Assembly: GCF_000423545.1 (NCBI RefSeq)
Contig: NZ_AUIE01000007.1
Location: 62,001-126,000 of the forward strand
Source: Metapseudomonas resinovorans DSM 21078
GTDB lineage: Bacteria > Pseudomonadota > Gammaproteobacteria > Pseudomonadales > Pseudomonadaceae
Length of the DNA: 64,000 nucleotides
Direction: 5' to 3'
The notes under the pieces were generated by a model. That model made no database searches, was not told the origin of the DNA, and saw nothing but the letters and a program-made list of their open reading frames with translations. The position numbers were made by a program, and so were the translations under genes. Shown here piece by piece: positions 38,057 through 48,068 of this stretch (position 1 is the first letter of the stretch; each line of letters begins with the position of its first letter).

Positions 38057-39401
38057 CGGCGGCGTCCGCCTGTACCCGGTTGCGCCACTGGCGCCAGGTG
38101 TAGAGCGGGATACCGGCCATCAGCACGAGGAAGCCCCAGAAGATGGCCTGCTCGCCGGTGCCATACAGGGCCCAGATGGAGTAGACGAAACCCAGCACGC
38201 CGATGGCCACCAGCCGCCCACGTTCGCCTTCGGAGAAGTCGCCGGGTTTCACCGCCAGTTGCTGCAGCAGGGCGGCGGTGCAGAAGGCATACGGCACGAC
38301 GCCCGTCATGGTGCCGAGCAGGATGATCACGTTGAACACGTCCACCAGGTCGCCCTGGCCATCCACCAGCACCAGCGCGGTGACCAGCACCCCGGAAATC
38401 AGCAGGCCATTGGCCGGCACGCCGTGCTTGTTGGTCTTGGCCAGGGACTCCGGCAGCAGGCCGTCACGGGCGGTGGCCATGGGGATCTGGCCCTGCAGCA
38501 GGACCCAGCCGTTCAGCGCACCGAGACACGCGATCACCGCACCGCCGGCCACCAGGTGGTAGCCCCACTCCCCTACCAGCACCCGCGCCGCGTCGGCGAA
38601 GGGTGCGGTGGAGCGCGCCAGCACCTCGGGTGGCAACACGCCCTGCACAGCAGTGATGGAAAGGATGTACACGCCGGCCGCCACCAGGGTGCCGAATACC
38701 GTGGCTCTTGGGATGGTGCGCTTCGGGTTGTCCACGTGGTCCGCCGGCACGGTTGCCGACTCAAGGCCGATGAAGGACCAGAGGGTCAGCGCCGCCGTGG
38801 TGGCGATGGCCTGGGCGTAGCCAACCCCACCGGGAAGTTCGCTTGCCTCGGGTATTCGCAGGTACTCGGGATTGAAGGAAAACCAGCCCAGCACGCCCAC
38901 CAGCAGCAGGGGCACCAGCTTGAGCACCGTCAGCAGGTTTTGCGCCAGGCCGAAGGCGCCGATACCGCGCAGGTTGATCAGGGTACAAAGCCAGATGGCG
39001 CCGATCGCCGTGGCCACCATCAGCACCGGGTCGCGCAAGGCCGGAATGAATACCTGCAGATAACCCACCAGCGTCACTGAGATGGCGGCATTGCCGATCC
39101 AGGCCGCCTTCCAGTAGGTCCAGGCACAAAGGTAGCCGGCGAAGTTGCCGAATCCGTCTCGCGTGTAGGCGTAAGGACCGCCCGCCGCCGGGCTGAGCCG
39201 CGCCAGGCGGGCGAAGGTGAGGGCGAGGATCACGGCACCAGTGCTAGAGATCAGCCAGCCGAACAGGCTGAGCCCACCGTAGGCCGCGAGGCTGGAAGGC
39301 AGCAGGAACACCCCCGAACCAATCATGTTGCCGACCACCAGCGCGGTGCAGGTCCAGAAGCCCATGCTGCGTCGCGCCTTCTCCCCTTCCCCAGTCGCCA
39401 T
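38040..39401 (-). CDS. APC-family basic amino acid/polyamine antiporter
   Basis: 453 residues, about 12 membrane helices. Helix 1 has the substrate-binding motif [13 protein letters not shown], then [15 protein letters not shown]; this matches AdiC/CadB-type exchangers. It lies 20 bp after ldcA in the same orientation, which supports lysine uptake coupled to cadaverine export (inference). Confidence 0.92.
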   Translation of the reverse strand: MATGEGEKARRSMGFWTCTALVVGNMIGSGVFLLPSSLAAYGGLSLFGWLISSTGAVILALTFARLARLSPAAGGPYAYTRDGFGNFAGYLCAWTYWKAAWIGNAAISVTLVGYLQVFIPALRDPVLMVATAIGAIWLCTLINLRGIGAFGLAQNLLTVLKLVPLLLVGVLGWFSFNPEYLRIPEASELPGGVGYAQAIATTAALTLWSFIGLESATVPADHVDNPKRTIPRATVFGTLVAAGVYILSITAVQGVLPPEVLARSTAPFADAARVLVGEWGYHLVAGGAVIACLGALNGWVLLQGQIPMATARDGLLPESLAKTNKHGVPANGLLISGVLVTALVLVDGQGDLVDVFNVIILLGTMTGVVPYAFCTAALLQQLAVKPGDFSEGERGRLVAIGVLGFVYSIWALYGTGEQAIFWGFLVLMAGIPLYTWRQWRNRVQADAAVRASG

Positions 39402-39421
39402 CGCGTCCCCCGCTGGCCGAT

Positions 39422-41677
39422 TTATTCCCTGATGCAGTCCACTGTATAGCAGCGACCTGTAGGACTTTCCTGACAGTGGAGGCCATGCACATCGATATCG
39501 AAGCCAGGGAAGCTCAGGTCGAAGATGCGCGCGAATTCCAGGTAATCGATTATTGCGCGGGTTTCCGGGGTGAAGCGCTCACCCGGCATGATCAGTGGTA
39601 TGCCCGGCGGATAGGGCACCAGCATCACAGCCGCGATGCGCCCTTGCAGCTTGTCCAGCGGCACGGCCTCCACCTCGCCGCGCACCAGCTTGTCGTAGGC
39701 ATCGGCGGGCTTCATCGCCAGCTCCGGCAGTTTCGTGTACATGCGTCGCAACGCTTTTGGCGTAGCGCTGTTGCGGTAGCAGGCATGCAGCGCGTCGCAG
39801 AGGTCACGCAACCCCATGCCGGCATAACGGGCCGCATGAGCGGTGGCGATCGAGGGCAACGCCTCGGCCAGGCTCTGGTTGGCGTCGTAGCCGCGCTTGA
39901 ACTCCAACAGCTCAGTGAGAAGCGTGCTCCACTTGCCCTTGGTGATCCCCATGGAGAACAGCACCAGGAAGGAATAGAGGCCGGTCTTCTCCACCACCAG
40001 CCCGCGCTCCCAGAGGAACTTGCTGACGACGGCCGCGGGAATGCCCTGGTCACCCAGCTTGCCATCGGCCGTCAGGCCCGGCGTTACCAGCGTGACCTTG
40101 ATCGGGTCGATCAGCACATAGTCTTCCGCCACATCGCCGAAACCGTGCCAATCGGCATCCGGGCGCAGTAGCCAGTCCACCGTGGCGACGCTGTCGGCGC
40201 CCTCCACCAGCGGCGGCTGCCAGATGCCGAACCACCAGTCGTCGGTCGTCAGGTTCTGTCGCACATTGGCCAGTGCCCGGCGAAAGCGCAGCGCCTCGTC
40301 GAAGGTTTCCTGGATCAGCGAGCGCCCGGCGGGACCTTCCATCATCGCCGACGCCACATCGAGCGAGGCGATGATGCCGTACTGGGGCGAGGTGGAGATG
40401 TGCATCATGAAGGCTTCGTTGAAACGATGCCGGTCCAGCTGGCGCGCGCCGCCATCCTGCACGTGGATCATCGAAGCCTGGCTGAACGCCGCCAGCAGCT
40501 TGTGGGTGGAATGGGTGGTGAACACCAGCGGCGAGCGTTCATCCCGGCCAGTACACATGCCGTAGCGCCCAGCGTAGAACTCGTGGAAGGCGGCGTAGGC
40601 GTACCAGGCCTCATCGAAATGCAGCACATCCACCGAGTCGCCCAGGGCCTGTTTGATCAGCTCTGCGTTGTAGCAGAGGCCGTCATAGGTGGAGTTGGTC
40701 ACTACTGCCAGCTTGACCTTGGGCGCGCGGCCTTTGGCCAGGGGGCTGGCGTCGATTTTCGCCTGGATCGCCTCACGGCTGAACTCGCTGAGCGGGATCG
40801 GTCCGATGATGCCCAGCTCGTTGCGCTCCGGCGTCAGGTACAGCGGAATGGCACCGGTCATGATGATCGAGTGGACGATGGACTTGTGGCAGTTGCGGTC
40901 CACAAGCACCAGGTCATCGCGGCCCACCATGGAGTGCCAGACGATCTTGTTGGCCGTCGAGGTGCCGTTGATCACGAAGAACGTGTGGTCGGCACCGAAG
41001 TTTTGCGCTGCCCGCGCTTCGGCTTCGGCCAACGGACCGGTGTGATCGAGCAGAGACCCCAGTTCCGGCACTGAAACAGAAAGGTCCGAGCGCAGCGTGT
41101 TTTCGCCAAAAAACTGGTGGAACGCCTGGCCTACCGGGCTCTTGCGATAAGCGACGCCGCCACCATGCCCCGGCGTGTGCCAGGAGTAGTTGGACTGCGC
41201 GGTGTGTTCCACCAGGGCGCGGAAGAACGGCGGCAGCAACCCTTCCAGATAACTGCGCGCGGCGCGGGCTACCTGGCGTGCCAGGAAAGGCACGGTGTCT
41301 TCGTAGAGATAAAGCAGGCCGCGCAGTTGGTTGAGGTCGGCCATGGCCTCGGCCGGCGCATTCTCGATGGTCACCTGCTCGCCGAGGGCGAAGATCGGTA
41401 GCTGCGGCGCGCGCACCCGCGCAACGCGGATCAACTCCACCATGTCCTGCAACAGCCGCTGGTTCTCCCCGGCGCCTTCGGCAGCGACCAGGATGCAGGC
41501 GAGACCATGGTGGGTCGAGGCAACGATGCGCCCTTCGGCGGAGCTGGCGGTGGAGAGAATGGTGAAGCCTTCCTGCTCGAGCTCCCGGGCGATGCAGCGC
41601 ACACGGTCGCCAGCAACGGTGTCGGCCTTGATGTCACGGTGGACGATGAGGACGGGGAACTTGAGCTCTTTATACAT
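39422..41677 (-). CDS. ldcA: Lysine decarboxylase (LdcA-type)
   Basis: 751 residues, group III PLP decarboxylase. N-terminal receiver-like wing domain (about 1-130), PLP core with SYSWHTPGHGGG-like motif NYSWHTPGHGGGVAY, cofactor-binding Asp in HFDEAWYAY, PLP lysine in STHKLLAAFSQ, and a C-terminal domain to residue 751. It makes cadaverine from lysine. In P. aeruginosa ldcA is induced by arginine through ArgR. The gene has a 37-bp hairpin over its ribosome-binding site (41685-41721). Confidence 0.94.
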   Translation of the reverse strand: MYKELKFPVLIVHRDIKADTVAGDRVRCIARELEQEGFTILSTASSAEGRIVASTHHGLACILVAAEGAGENQRLLQDMVELIRVARVRAPQLPIFALGEQVTIENAPAEAMADLNQLRGLLYLYEDTVPFLARQVARAARSYLEGLLPPFFRALVEHTAQSNYSWHTPGHGGGVAYRKSPVGQAFHQFFGENTLRSDLSVSVPELGSLLDHTGPLAEAEARAAQNFGADHTFFVINGTSTANKIVWHSMVGRDDLVLVDRNCHKSIVHSIIMTGAIPLYLTPERNELGIIGPIPLSEFSREAIQAKIDASPLAKGRAPKVKLAVVTNSTYDGLCYNAELIKQALGDSVDVLHFDEAWYAYAAFHEFYAGRYGMCTGRDERSPLVFTTHSTHKLLAAFSQASMIHVQDGGARQLDRHRFNEAFMMHISTSPQYGIIASLDVASAMMEGPAGRSLIQETFDEALRFRRALANVRQNLTTDDWWFGIWQPPLVEGADSVATVDWLLRPDADWHGFGDVAEDYVLIDPIKVTLVTPGLTADGKLGDQGIPAAVVSKFLWERGLVVEKTGLYSFLVLFSMGITKGKWSTLLTELLEFKRGYDANQSLAEALPSIATAHAARYAGMGLRDLCDALHACYRNSATPKALRRMYTKLPELAMKPADAYDKLVRGEVEAVPLDKLQGRIAAVMLVPYPPGIPLIMPGERFTPETRAIIDYLEFARIFDLSFPGFDIDVHGLHCQESPTGRCYTVDCIRE

Positions 41678-41684
41678 TGTGGCT

Positions 41685-41721
41685 CCCTGAGGGGCGGGCC
41701 TGCCCGCCTATGCCCTCAGGG
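41685..41721 (-). promoter_or_regulatory. Hairpin overlapping the ldcA ribosome-binding site
   Basis: Outer stem 41685-41693 with 41713-41721 (nine pairs), inner stem 41694-41699 with 41702-41707, and a 5-base bulge. On the minus-strand mRNA the AGGGAG ribosome-binding site (41683-41688) sits partly inside the outer stem, eight bases before the ATG. It could limit translation or end dnaQ mRNA; no T-run is seen. Confidence 0.6.
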
Positions 41722-41781
41722 TAGAAGCTCGTTCGCAGGGGCGGTACCCCTGCTGCCACTGCCTGTACGTAAAAGTCGCAA

Positions 41782-42519
41782 TCAGGAAGCCGGCGGCGCG
41801 TCCATCTGAACCCAGAGCGCGGGTGAGCCGGCGGACTTTTCGATGGCCGCCAGGCGGGAAGCATGGGCAGCCAGCTCTTCTTCGCTGGCGCGGATCACTC
41901 GGCTGCGTGCGCGATCGGCCGGCAGACGGCGGATCGGCGAAGCCTGAGCACGACCACCGCCGCCGTCGCCACCATCGCCGGCGAGGGACAAGTTGGTCTG
42001 ACCACCGGTCATCGCCAGGTAGACGTCGGCAAGGATCTCGGCGTCGAGCAATGCGCCGTGCAGTTCACGGTTGGAGTTGTCGACGTCGTAGCGCTTGCAC
42101 AGGGCGTCCAGGCTGTTGCGCTGACCCGGATGGCGCTCGCGGGCCATCATCAGGGTGTCGAGCACCGTGCAGTACTCGGTGACGTCGCTGCGGTCGGACT
42201 GCCCCAACAGGGCGAATTCGTTATTGATGAAGCCGATGTCGAACGCCGCGTTGTGGATGATCAGCTCGGCGCCCTTGATGAATTCGAAGAACTCATCGGC
42301 AACATCCTTGAAGCGCGGCTTGCCCACCAGGAACTCGTTGGTGATGCCGTGTACCGCGATGGCGCCTTCATCCACCTCGCGATCGGGTTGCAGGTAAACG
42401 TGGAAGTGCCGCCCGGTGAGGCGCCGGCCTTCCATCTCGACGCAGCCGATCTCGATGACCCGGTGACCATCGGTAACCGGCATGCCGGTGGTTTCAGTGT
42501 CGAGGACTACATAACGCAT
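41782..42519 (-). CDS. dnaQ: DNA polymerase III epsilon subunit (proofreading)
   Basis: 245 residues, DEDDh exonuclease: VLDTETTGMP (Exo I), HNAAFDIGFIN (Exo II), HGALLDAEILADVYLAM (Exo III, with the catalytic His). The C-terminal tail after about residue 185 contains a glycine-rich linker and the polymerase-binding end. It edits 3' mismatches at the replication fork. It follows rnhA by 40 bp on the same strand. Confidence 0.97.
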   Translation of the reverse strand: MRYVVLDTETTGMPVTDGHRVIEIGCVEMEGRRLTGRHFHVYLQPDREVDEGAIAVHGITNEFLVGKPRFKDVADEFFEFIKGAELIIHNAAFDIGFINNEFALLGQSDRSDVTEYCTVLDTLMMARERHPGQRNSLDALCKRYDVDNSNRELHGALLDAEILADVYLAMTGGQTNLSLAGDGGDGGGGRAQASPIRRLPADRARSRVIRASEEELAAHASRLAAIEKSAGSPALWVQMDAPPAS

Positions 42520-42559
42520 GTTCAGAACCTATGAAGGAGATTGCCGCAAGGGCGGAATT

Positions 42560-43003
42560 CTAGCGGGCATTCAACTCAGCGACACCCCGATTGGCCAACT
42601 GGTCGGCCCGCTCGTTGCCGGGGTGGCCGGTATGGCCGCGCACCCACTGCCAGCGCACGTTGTGGCGATTCACCTGCTCGTCCAGGGCCTGCCAGAGATC
42701 GGCATTCTTCACCGGCTGCTTGGCCGCGGTCTTCCAGCCGCGCTTCTTCCAGTTGGGCATCCATTCGGTGATGCCCTGCATCACGTACTGGGAGTCGGTG
42801 ATGATTTTCACCTCGCATGAACGCTTGAGCGCGACCAGCCCCATGATGGCGGCCATCAGCTCCATGCGGTTGTTGGTGGTATCGCGCTCGCCACCCCAAA
42901 GTTCGCGCTCGGCGCCCTTGTAGACCAGCAGCGCACCCCAGCCGCCAGGGCCAGGATTGCCCTTGCAGGCGCCATCGGTATAGATCTCGACCAGATCGCT
43001 CAC
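42560..43003 (-). CDS. rnhA: Ribonuclease HI
   Basis: 147 residues from a GTG start. All four catalytic carboxylates are visible: [26 protein letters not shown] and NERADQLA. It cleaves RNA in RNA-DNA hybrids. The start codon directly follows the TAA of the methyltransferase gene (TAAGTG), so translation is probably coupled. Confidence 0.97.
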   Translation of the reverse strand: MSDLVEIYTDGACKGNPGPGGWGALLVYKGAERELWGGERDTTNNRMELMAAIMGLVALKRSCEVKIITDSQYVMQGITEWMPNWKKRGWKTAAKQPVKNADLWQALDEQVNRHNVRWQWVRGHTGHPGNERADQLANRGVAELNAR

Positions 43004-43768
43004 TTATGCCTCATGTTTCGAATCGCACCGGCTGACTTTGGCCACCGGCATGGGAACCAGCTTGCCCATGGGCTCGCGCCGGGCCTGACGCAGTGGCCGC
43101 AAGCCGATCACCAGCTTGCGCGCCACCAATAGATAGAAGCCCGCACCGAATCCTTGTCCGGCGGCGCCCCAACGCTCCAGGCGGGCCAGGCGGGATTGCC
43201 AGGCGGCTGAAGCGAGCGGCGGACGATAGCACCCGAAGCGTCGTTTCTCCAGCGCGAACCCCAGCAGGTTGAGCCAGTCGTTGACCCGCGTTGGCGAGAT
43301 GCAGCGCGCCTGGCGCAGGGCGTCGCGAGCGAAGAAATGGCGCACGCCCCAGGCACTCCATGGATTGACTCCGACGATGATCAGATGACCGCCGGGCCGC
43401 ACACTGCGGGCAGCCTCGCGCAACAGGCTATGGGGAGAAAGACAGAAATCCAGGCCGTGCTGCAGCACCACCACGTCGGCGGCATGCTCGCTCAAGGGCC
43501 AGGCGGCCTCTTCGCAGGCGATTTCCACCCCCGGAAGGGGCGCCCCCAGGTGCACGCTGCGCTGGATCTGCTTGGCACCGGGCGGTAGTTCCGCGCGCGG
43601 GCCGTAATGCACCAGGTAACCGCCGAAGTAGCGCGCCAGTTCGTCCTCCAGCAACCGCTGCTCTTCGAACAGCATCAACCCGCCCAAGGGGCCTGCGAAC
43701 CAGGAACGGGCCCCGGTGATCAGCTCGAGCCAGTCGGCATCGGCTTGAGCGAATGCTTTCTCGGTCAT
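43004..43768 (-). CDS. SAM-dependent methyltransferase
   Basis: 254 residues starting [16 protein letters not shown], with AGGAGA before the ATG. Class I fold with the usual methyltransferase-11 pattern: [20 protein letters not shown], then [17 protein letters not shown]. The typical glycine-rich SAM loop is weak. The target is unknown. It heads a unit with rnhA and dnaQ and is divergent from gloB, 61 bp apart. Confidence 0.88.
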   Translation of the reverse strand: MTEKAFAQADADWLELITGARSWFAGPLGGLMLFEEQRLLEDELARYFGGYLVHYGPRAELPPGAKQIQRSVHLGAPLPGVEIACEEAAWPLSEHAADVVVLQHGLDFCLSPHSLLREAARSVRPGGHLIIVGVNPWSAWGVRHFFARDALRQARCISPTRVNDWLNLLGFALEKRRFGCYRPPLASAAWQSRLARLERWGAAGQGFGAGFYLLVARKLVIGLRPLRQARREPMGKLVPMPVAKVSRCDSKHEA

Positions 43769-43829
43769 GGCAATCTCCTGCGTCAGAGCCCTAAGATGCT
43801 CCATTGCTCTCTGCTTGGCGACTCCCTTC

Positions 43830-44609
43830 ATGATCCAGATCGATGCCCTCCCCGCCTTTTCCGACAACTACCTCTGGCTGCTGCAAGATGCCGAAAACCG
43901 TCGCTGCGCGGTGGTCGACCCAGGTGACGCCGGGCCGGTACTGGCCTGGCTTGAAGCCCATCCCGGCTGGCAGCTGACCGACATTCTGGTCACCCACCAC
44001 CACCACGATCACATCGGCGGCGTGGCGCGCCTGAAGGAAGCCTGCGGCGCCCGCGTGCTGGGGCCGTCCCGGGAAAAGATCCCCTCGCGCGACCAGGCCT
44101 TGGACGAAGGTGACCGGGTACAGGTGCTGGGCCTGGAGTTCCAGGTGATCGAAGTCCCCGGCCATACCCTGGGCCATATCGCTTACTACCATGCGGACGC
44201 CACGCAACCGCTACTGTTCTGCGGCGATACGCTGTTCGCCGCCGGCTGTGGCCGTCTGTTCGAAGGCACCCCGGAACAGATGCACCACTCCCTCACCCGC
44301 CTGGCAGCGCTGCCGGTGGCCACCCGCATCTACTGCACCCATGAGTACACGCTCAGCAACCTGCGCTTCGCCAAGGCCGTGGAACCCACCAACCGCGCTA
44401 CGGCCACGCGATTCGACGAAGTCACCCGGCTGCGCGAGCAAGGGGGGATCAGCTTGCCCTCTACCATCGCCCTGGAACTGGCCACCAACCCCTTCCTGCG
44501 GGTAACCGAAACATCCGTTAAACAAATGGCCGACGAGCGGGCCGGTCGGGATAACCCTACGCCAACCGAGGTCTTCGCCACCCTCCGAGCCTGGAAAGAC
44601 CAGTTCTGA
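43830..44609 (+). CDS. gloB: Glyoxalase II (hydroxyacylglutathione hydrolase)
   Basis: 259 residues from [18 protein letters not shown]. Metallo-beta-lactamase fold with [10 protein letters not shown] (about 52-61), further metal ligands in PGHTLGH and [13 protein letters not shown], and [13 protein letters not shown]. It releases D-lactate and glutathione from S-lactoylglutathione. The frame is open 21 codons upstream; the conserved start is used here. Confidence 0.96.
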   Translation: MIQIDALPAFSDNYLWLLQDAENRRCAVVDPGDAGPVLAWLEAHPGWQLTDILVTHHHHDHIGGVARLKEACGARVLGPSREKIPSRDQALDEGDRVQVLGLEFQVIEVPGHTLGHIAYYHADATQPLLFCGDTLFAAGCGRLFEGTPEQMHHSLTRLAALPVATRIYCTHEYTLSNLRFAKAVEPTNRATATRFDEVTRLREQGGISLPSTIALELATNPFLRVTETSVKQMADERAGRDNPTPTEVFATLRAWKDQF

Positions 44610-44707
44610 ACAGTCGGTCAAGCTTTGGTGGACTGGTGAAAACTTGACCAACCATAGGTCGATTTCTAGAATCGCCGGACTTTTTTGCCGGAAAAACCTC
44701 ACAGCCA

Positions 44708-46294
44708 ATGTTATCTACGCCGATCAAAACCTTCGACCTGGATGCATTGGCACGAGCCGCGCGGGCGCTCGTGGTGGTGTGTGCGGTTACGCTTGCAGGC
44801 TGTTCTGGCATGGGCCAGAAGGACGATGACCAGGGCCGCGACACCGACCGCGCGCTGGGCATGAACCAGCAGCCCCAATGGCTGGAAGAAGCCGAAACCG
44901 AGCGCGAGCCCCAGGACATCTGGGAGCGCATGCGCAACGGCTTCAAGCTGCAGGATGAAATCGGCGTCAATCCGCGCATTGAGCGCCAGCGCCTCTGGTA
45001 CGTCAGCAAGCCCTCCTTCCTGGAAAGCGCCAGCGAGCGTGGCAGCCTCTATATCCACTACGTGGTAGAGCGCCTGGAAGAACGCAACATGCCCCTGGAG
45101 CTTGCCCTGCTGCCGGTGGTGGAAAGCGCCTACAACCCCTTTGCCTATTCGCGCAGCCATGCCGTGGGCATCTGGCAGTTCATTCCGTCCACGGGCCGCT
45201 ACTTCAACCTGCGCCAGACCAACTGGTACGACGGCCGTCGCGATATCACCGCCTCCACCAACGCCGCGCTGAACTACCTGGAACGCCTGCACGAGATGTT
45301 CAACGGCGACTGGCTGCTAGCACTGGCCGCCTACAATGCGGGCGAAGGCACGGTCAGCCGGGCCATCGAGCGCAACCAGAAACTCGGCCTGCCGACCGAC
45401 TACTGGAACCTGCCATTGCCCAAGGAAACCCAGGATTATGTGCCCAAGCTGCTGGCACTATCGCAACTGGTGATGGCACCTGAAGCCTATGGCGTGAACC
45501 TCGATCCCATCGCCAACGAACCCTACTTCGAAGTGGTGGAAGTCAAGCAGCAGCGCCTCGACCTGTCGCAGGTGGCCGAGCTGGCCGACATGGAAGCCGA
45601 CGAGATGTACCAGCTCAACCCGGCCTTCAAGAAACGCATCACCATGGACGGCCCGCAACACCTGCTGGTGCCGACCGAGAAGGCCGAGCTGCTCACCGCC
45701 AACCTCGCCCTGATGAAGCCCCAGGAACTGGTGGACTGGCAGCAGTACCGGGTGCGCAATGGCGACAGCCTGCACGGCATCGCCAACCGCTATCACGTAA
45801 CGGTCAAGACCCTGAAGGAAATCAATGGCCTTTCCGGCAACCACCTGCGTGTAGGCCAGCAATTGAGCATTCCGGTCGAGCCAGGACTGAAACCCGGGCA
45901 ACCGCTGTTCCAGAACGTCGCCAGTGCTCCTGCACCCGCCCCGACGCGCAGCCACAAGGTGAAGAGTGGCGACAACCTCTGGTCCATCGCCCGCGAGTAC
46001 AAGGTGAATGTGCAGGACATCAAGCGCTGGAACCAGCTCAAGGGCAATCACCTCAAGGCCGGTCAGGTCCTGAAACTGCAAGGCGGCGCCCTTCAGGTCG
46101 CCAGCGCCAGCCAAGGCAGCACGTCCAAGGGCAAGGACCGTGAATCAGTGACCTATTACAAGGTCAAGCGGGGCGACTCCCTCTACCTGATCGCCAAGCG
46201 CTTCAACGTCGAGATGAAACACCTGCAACGCTGGAATCCGCGCAGTGGCACCGGCCTGAAGCCGGGCCAGACCCTGACCGTCTATCTGCCCTGA
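44708..46294 (+). CDS. mltD: Membrane-bound lytic transglycosylase D
   Basis: 528 residues. Lipoprotein signal (lipobox TLAGC, about residue 31), SLT domain with catalytic Glu in LPVVESAYNPFAYSRSHAVG and the AAYNAGEGTV motif, then three LysM repeats (about 346-390, 410-455 and 478-527), each with a GDSL or GDNL core. It cuts peptidoglycan at the outer membrane's inner face. It lies 98 bp after gloB. Confidence 0.96.
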   Translation: MLSTPIKTFDLDALARAARALVVVCAVTLAGCSGMGQKDDDQGRDTDRALGMNQQPQWLEEAETEREPQDIWERMRNGFKLQDEIGVNPRIERQRLWYVSKPSFLESASERGSLYIHYVVERLEERNMPLELALLPVVESAYNPFAYSRSHAVGIWQFIPSTGRYFNLRQTNWYDGRRDITASTNAALNYLERLHEMFNGDWLLALAAYNAGEGTVSRAIERNQKLGLPTDYWNLPLPKETQDYVPKLLALSQLVMAPEAYGVNLDPIANEPYFEVVEVKQQRLDLSQVAELADMEADEMYQLNPAFKKRITMDGPQHLLVPTEKAELLTANLALMKPQELVDWQQYRVRNGDSLHGIANRYHVTVKTLKEINGLSGNHLRVGQQLSIPVEPGLKPGQPLFQNVASAPAPAPTRSHKVKSGDNLWSIAREYKVNVQDIKRWNQLKGNHLKAGQVLKLQGGALQVASASQGSTSKGKDRESVTYYKVKRGDSLYLIAKRFNVEMKHLQRWNPRSGTGLKPGQTLTVYLP

Positions 46295-46389
46295 CGCCCT
46301 CCACCCACACGGTGTAAATCGGCGTCGAGCAAAGCGCGACCCAGTATCACCTGCAGCCCCCCGCTGGGCCTCACGGCCCCTGACCGCGG

Positions 46390-47832
46390 CTATTTCTGCG
46401 CCATCGCCGCCAGGCACCGCCCCGCTGCCTGAGCGAAATGCTGAAATGCCACGAACTGCTCATGCCTGAGCGCCCGGCCAGAAAGTCGGCAATCGGCGTA
46501 GATCACCCCGATCTCGCGCTTGCCGGCCAGCAGTGGCGCGACGAAGAACATCCCCTGCCCCAGCCACTCGCGCATCGGGCGCGTCACCAGGTCGTTCAGG
46601 CTGTAACTGGCGGGAACGCCCATCCACAAGGTCTCGCGGGTACGCAAGACGTAGCTGAACAGGTTGGCCTGCTCGGGCAAGTCGGCCGGCAGGGCGAAGT
46701 CACTCAGCCACCGCTCGCTGCCCTCACCCACTGCGCGGCGCGCCGTGAAGCGACTGCGCTGGTCCGCCAGCACAGCCACCATTACCCGCTCTATCCCGGC
46801 CCCCCGGTGCAAGCCCTGAAGCAGGGTATCCAGCACCAGGTTGACGTCGGCCTTGCGCGACACCAGCATGCCGAGTTCCTGCAGGGCCTGCTGCATGACC
46901 AGCAGGTTGGGTTGAAGCAACTGCGCCTGGCGCTGCTCGCGCTGAACGCGAATCTGTTCCGGGTCGGTGTGGGGAATCAGGTGGCAAAGCTTGCTGGCGC
47001 CAAAGGTCGTCGCCACCTTGACCGCCTCATCGGCATTGGCCAGAACCTGCTGCAGCGCCTCCTCCCGACCGAGGCCCACCAGGCTGGCGAACTGCTCCAC
47101 CAGTAGCGTCATGGCTGGAGAGTCCCAGCCCTGCAGGGCTGACTCACTGATGCGCACACCCAAGCTCACAGCCTTCACCGCCGGGTCGCTCTGGGACGAG
47201 CCGACGTGGGCGAGGCTCGCCAGTTCCCCCAGGTTCCAGCTACGCACCAGTCCCAAGGTCAGCTGGCGAAAACTGGTGCCCAGCACGTCGCGTACGGCCT
47301 GCTCTTCGTCGACCCCTGGTTGCGCCAAGGCTGCGGCCAGCTCATCGGCCTGATCGCCGCCACAGCCCCAGAACGCCAGCTCCCCCAGATTGTGCAGCAG
47401 GGCGGCAATGAATACCTCTTCCTGGCTGCGCGCCAACAGGTAGCCTGCAATGTTGCGTGCCTGCACCGCGGCATGGAAGGAACGCGCCAGGAGCGCCGGC
47501 AGTTGCTCCCGCGGGCCGCGAGTCAGCAGGCTGTCGATCAGGCTCACGGAGAGACCAATCAGGCGCACGTTCTCGAAACCGATCAGTACGATGGCGCGGG
47601 AGATCGTGCGGATCGCCTCCTGGGAGGGGTTGTAGTAGACGCTGTTGGCGACCTTCAGCACCTTGGAGGTCAGGGTCGCGTCACGCAGTAGCACATCGGC
47701 CAACTGCTGCACGGAGGATTTGTCCTGTTGGGCCATATGGTGCAAGTCCTGCACCACCGCGGCCAGGGCGGGCAATTCGGCCTCGTTGAACCGGTCTATC
47801 CATGACTGCAAACCATGGCTGCGTTCACCCAA
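46390..47832 (-). CDS. HDOD-domain signalling protein with GAF-like C-terminus
   Basis: 480 residues if it starts at the TTG 47832 (product begins MGERSHGLQSWIDRFNEAEL), which has AGAGG eight bases upstream; a GTG at 47841 is the alternative. The HDOD domain (about 10-215) shows LRDATLTSKVLKVANSVYYN, ISRAIVLIGFENVRLIGL and AALLHNLGELAFW. The C-terminal part (about 300-480) is GAF-like. HDOD proteins relay signals for motility, biofilm or stress; no partner is adjacent. Convergent with mltD. Confidence 0.85.
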   Translation of the reverse strand: MGERSHGLQSWIDRFNEAELPALAAVVQDLHHMAQQDKSSVQQLADVLLRDATLTSKVLKVANSVYYNPSQEAIRTISRAIVLIGFENVRLIGLSVSLIDSLLTRGPREQLPALLARSFHAAVQARNIAGYLLARSQEEVFIAALLHNLGELAFWGCGGDQADELAAALAQPGVDEEQAVRDVLGTSFRQLTLGLVRSWNLGELASLAHVGSSQSDPAVKAVSLGVRISESALQGWDSPAMTLLVEQFASLVGLGREEALQQVLANADEAVKVATTFGASKLCHLIPHTDPEQIRVQREQRQAQLLQPNLLVMQQALQELGMLVSRKADVNLVLDTLLQGLHRGAGIERVMVAVLADQRSRFTARRAVGEGSERWLSDFALPADLPEQANLFSYVLRTRETLWMGVPASYSLNDLVTRPMREWLGQGMFFVAPLLAGKREIGVIYADCRLSGRALRHEQFVAFQHFAQAAGRCLAAMAQK

Positions 47833-48068
47833 GATTGGCACCTCTGCAAAAATTTCCGGATGGTGGCCAGAGTGCTGGCCAGCTAGCCGCAGGCTGGCCC
47901 TTTTTTCTTGCCTGTACAAGCTGTTACTGTACTTGCCAGCCGTCACCGCCGACACCCGCAGCGCGTGACCCCCGACACGATTTCGCCGGCCCGAGGCCCG
48001 CGCCTTCCCGCCAGCGAGGCCAGCGCCCATATGCCCGACACAACAGCCATGGATCGGACCCCCGCCTG

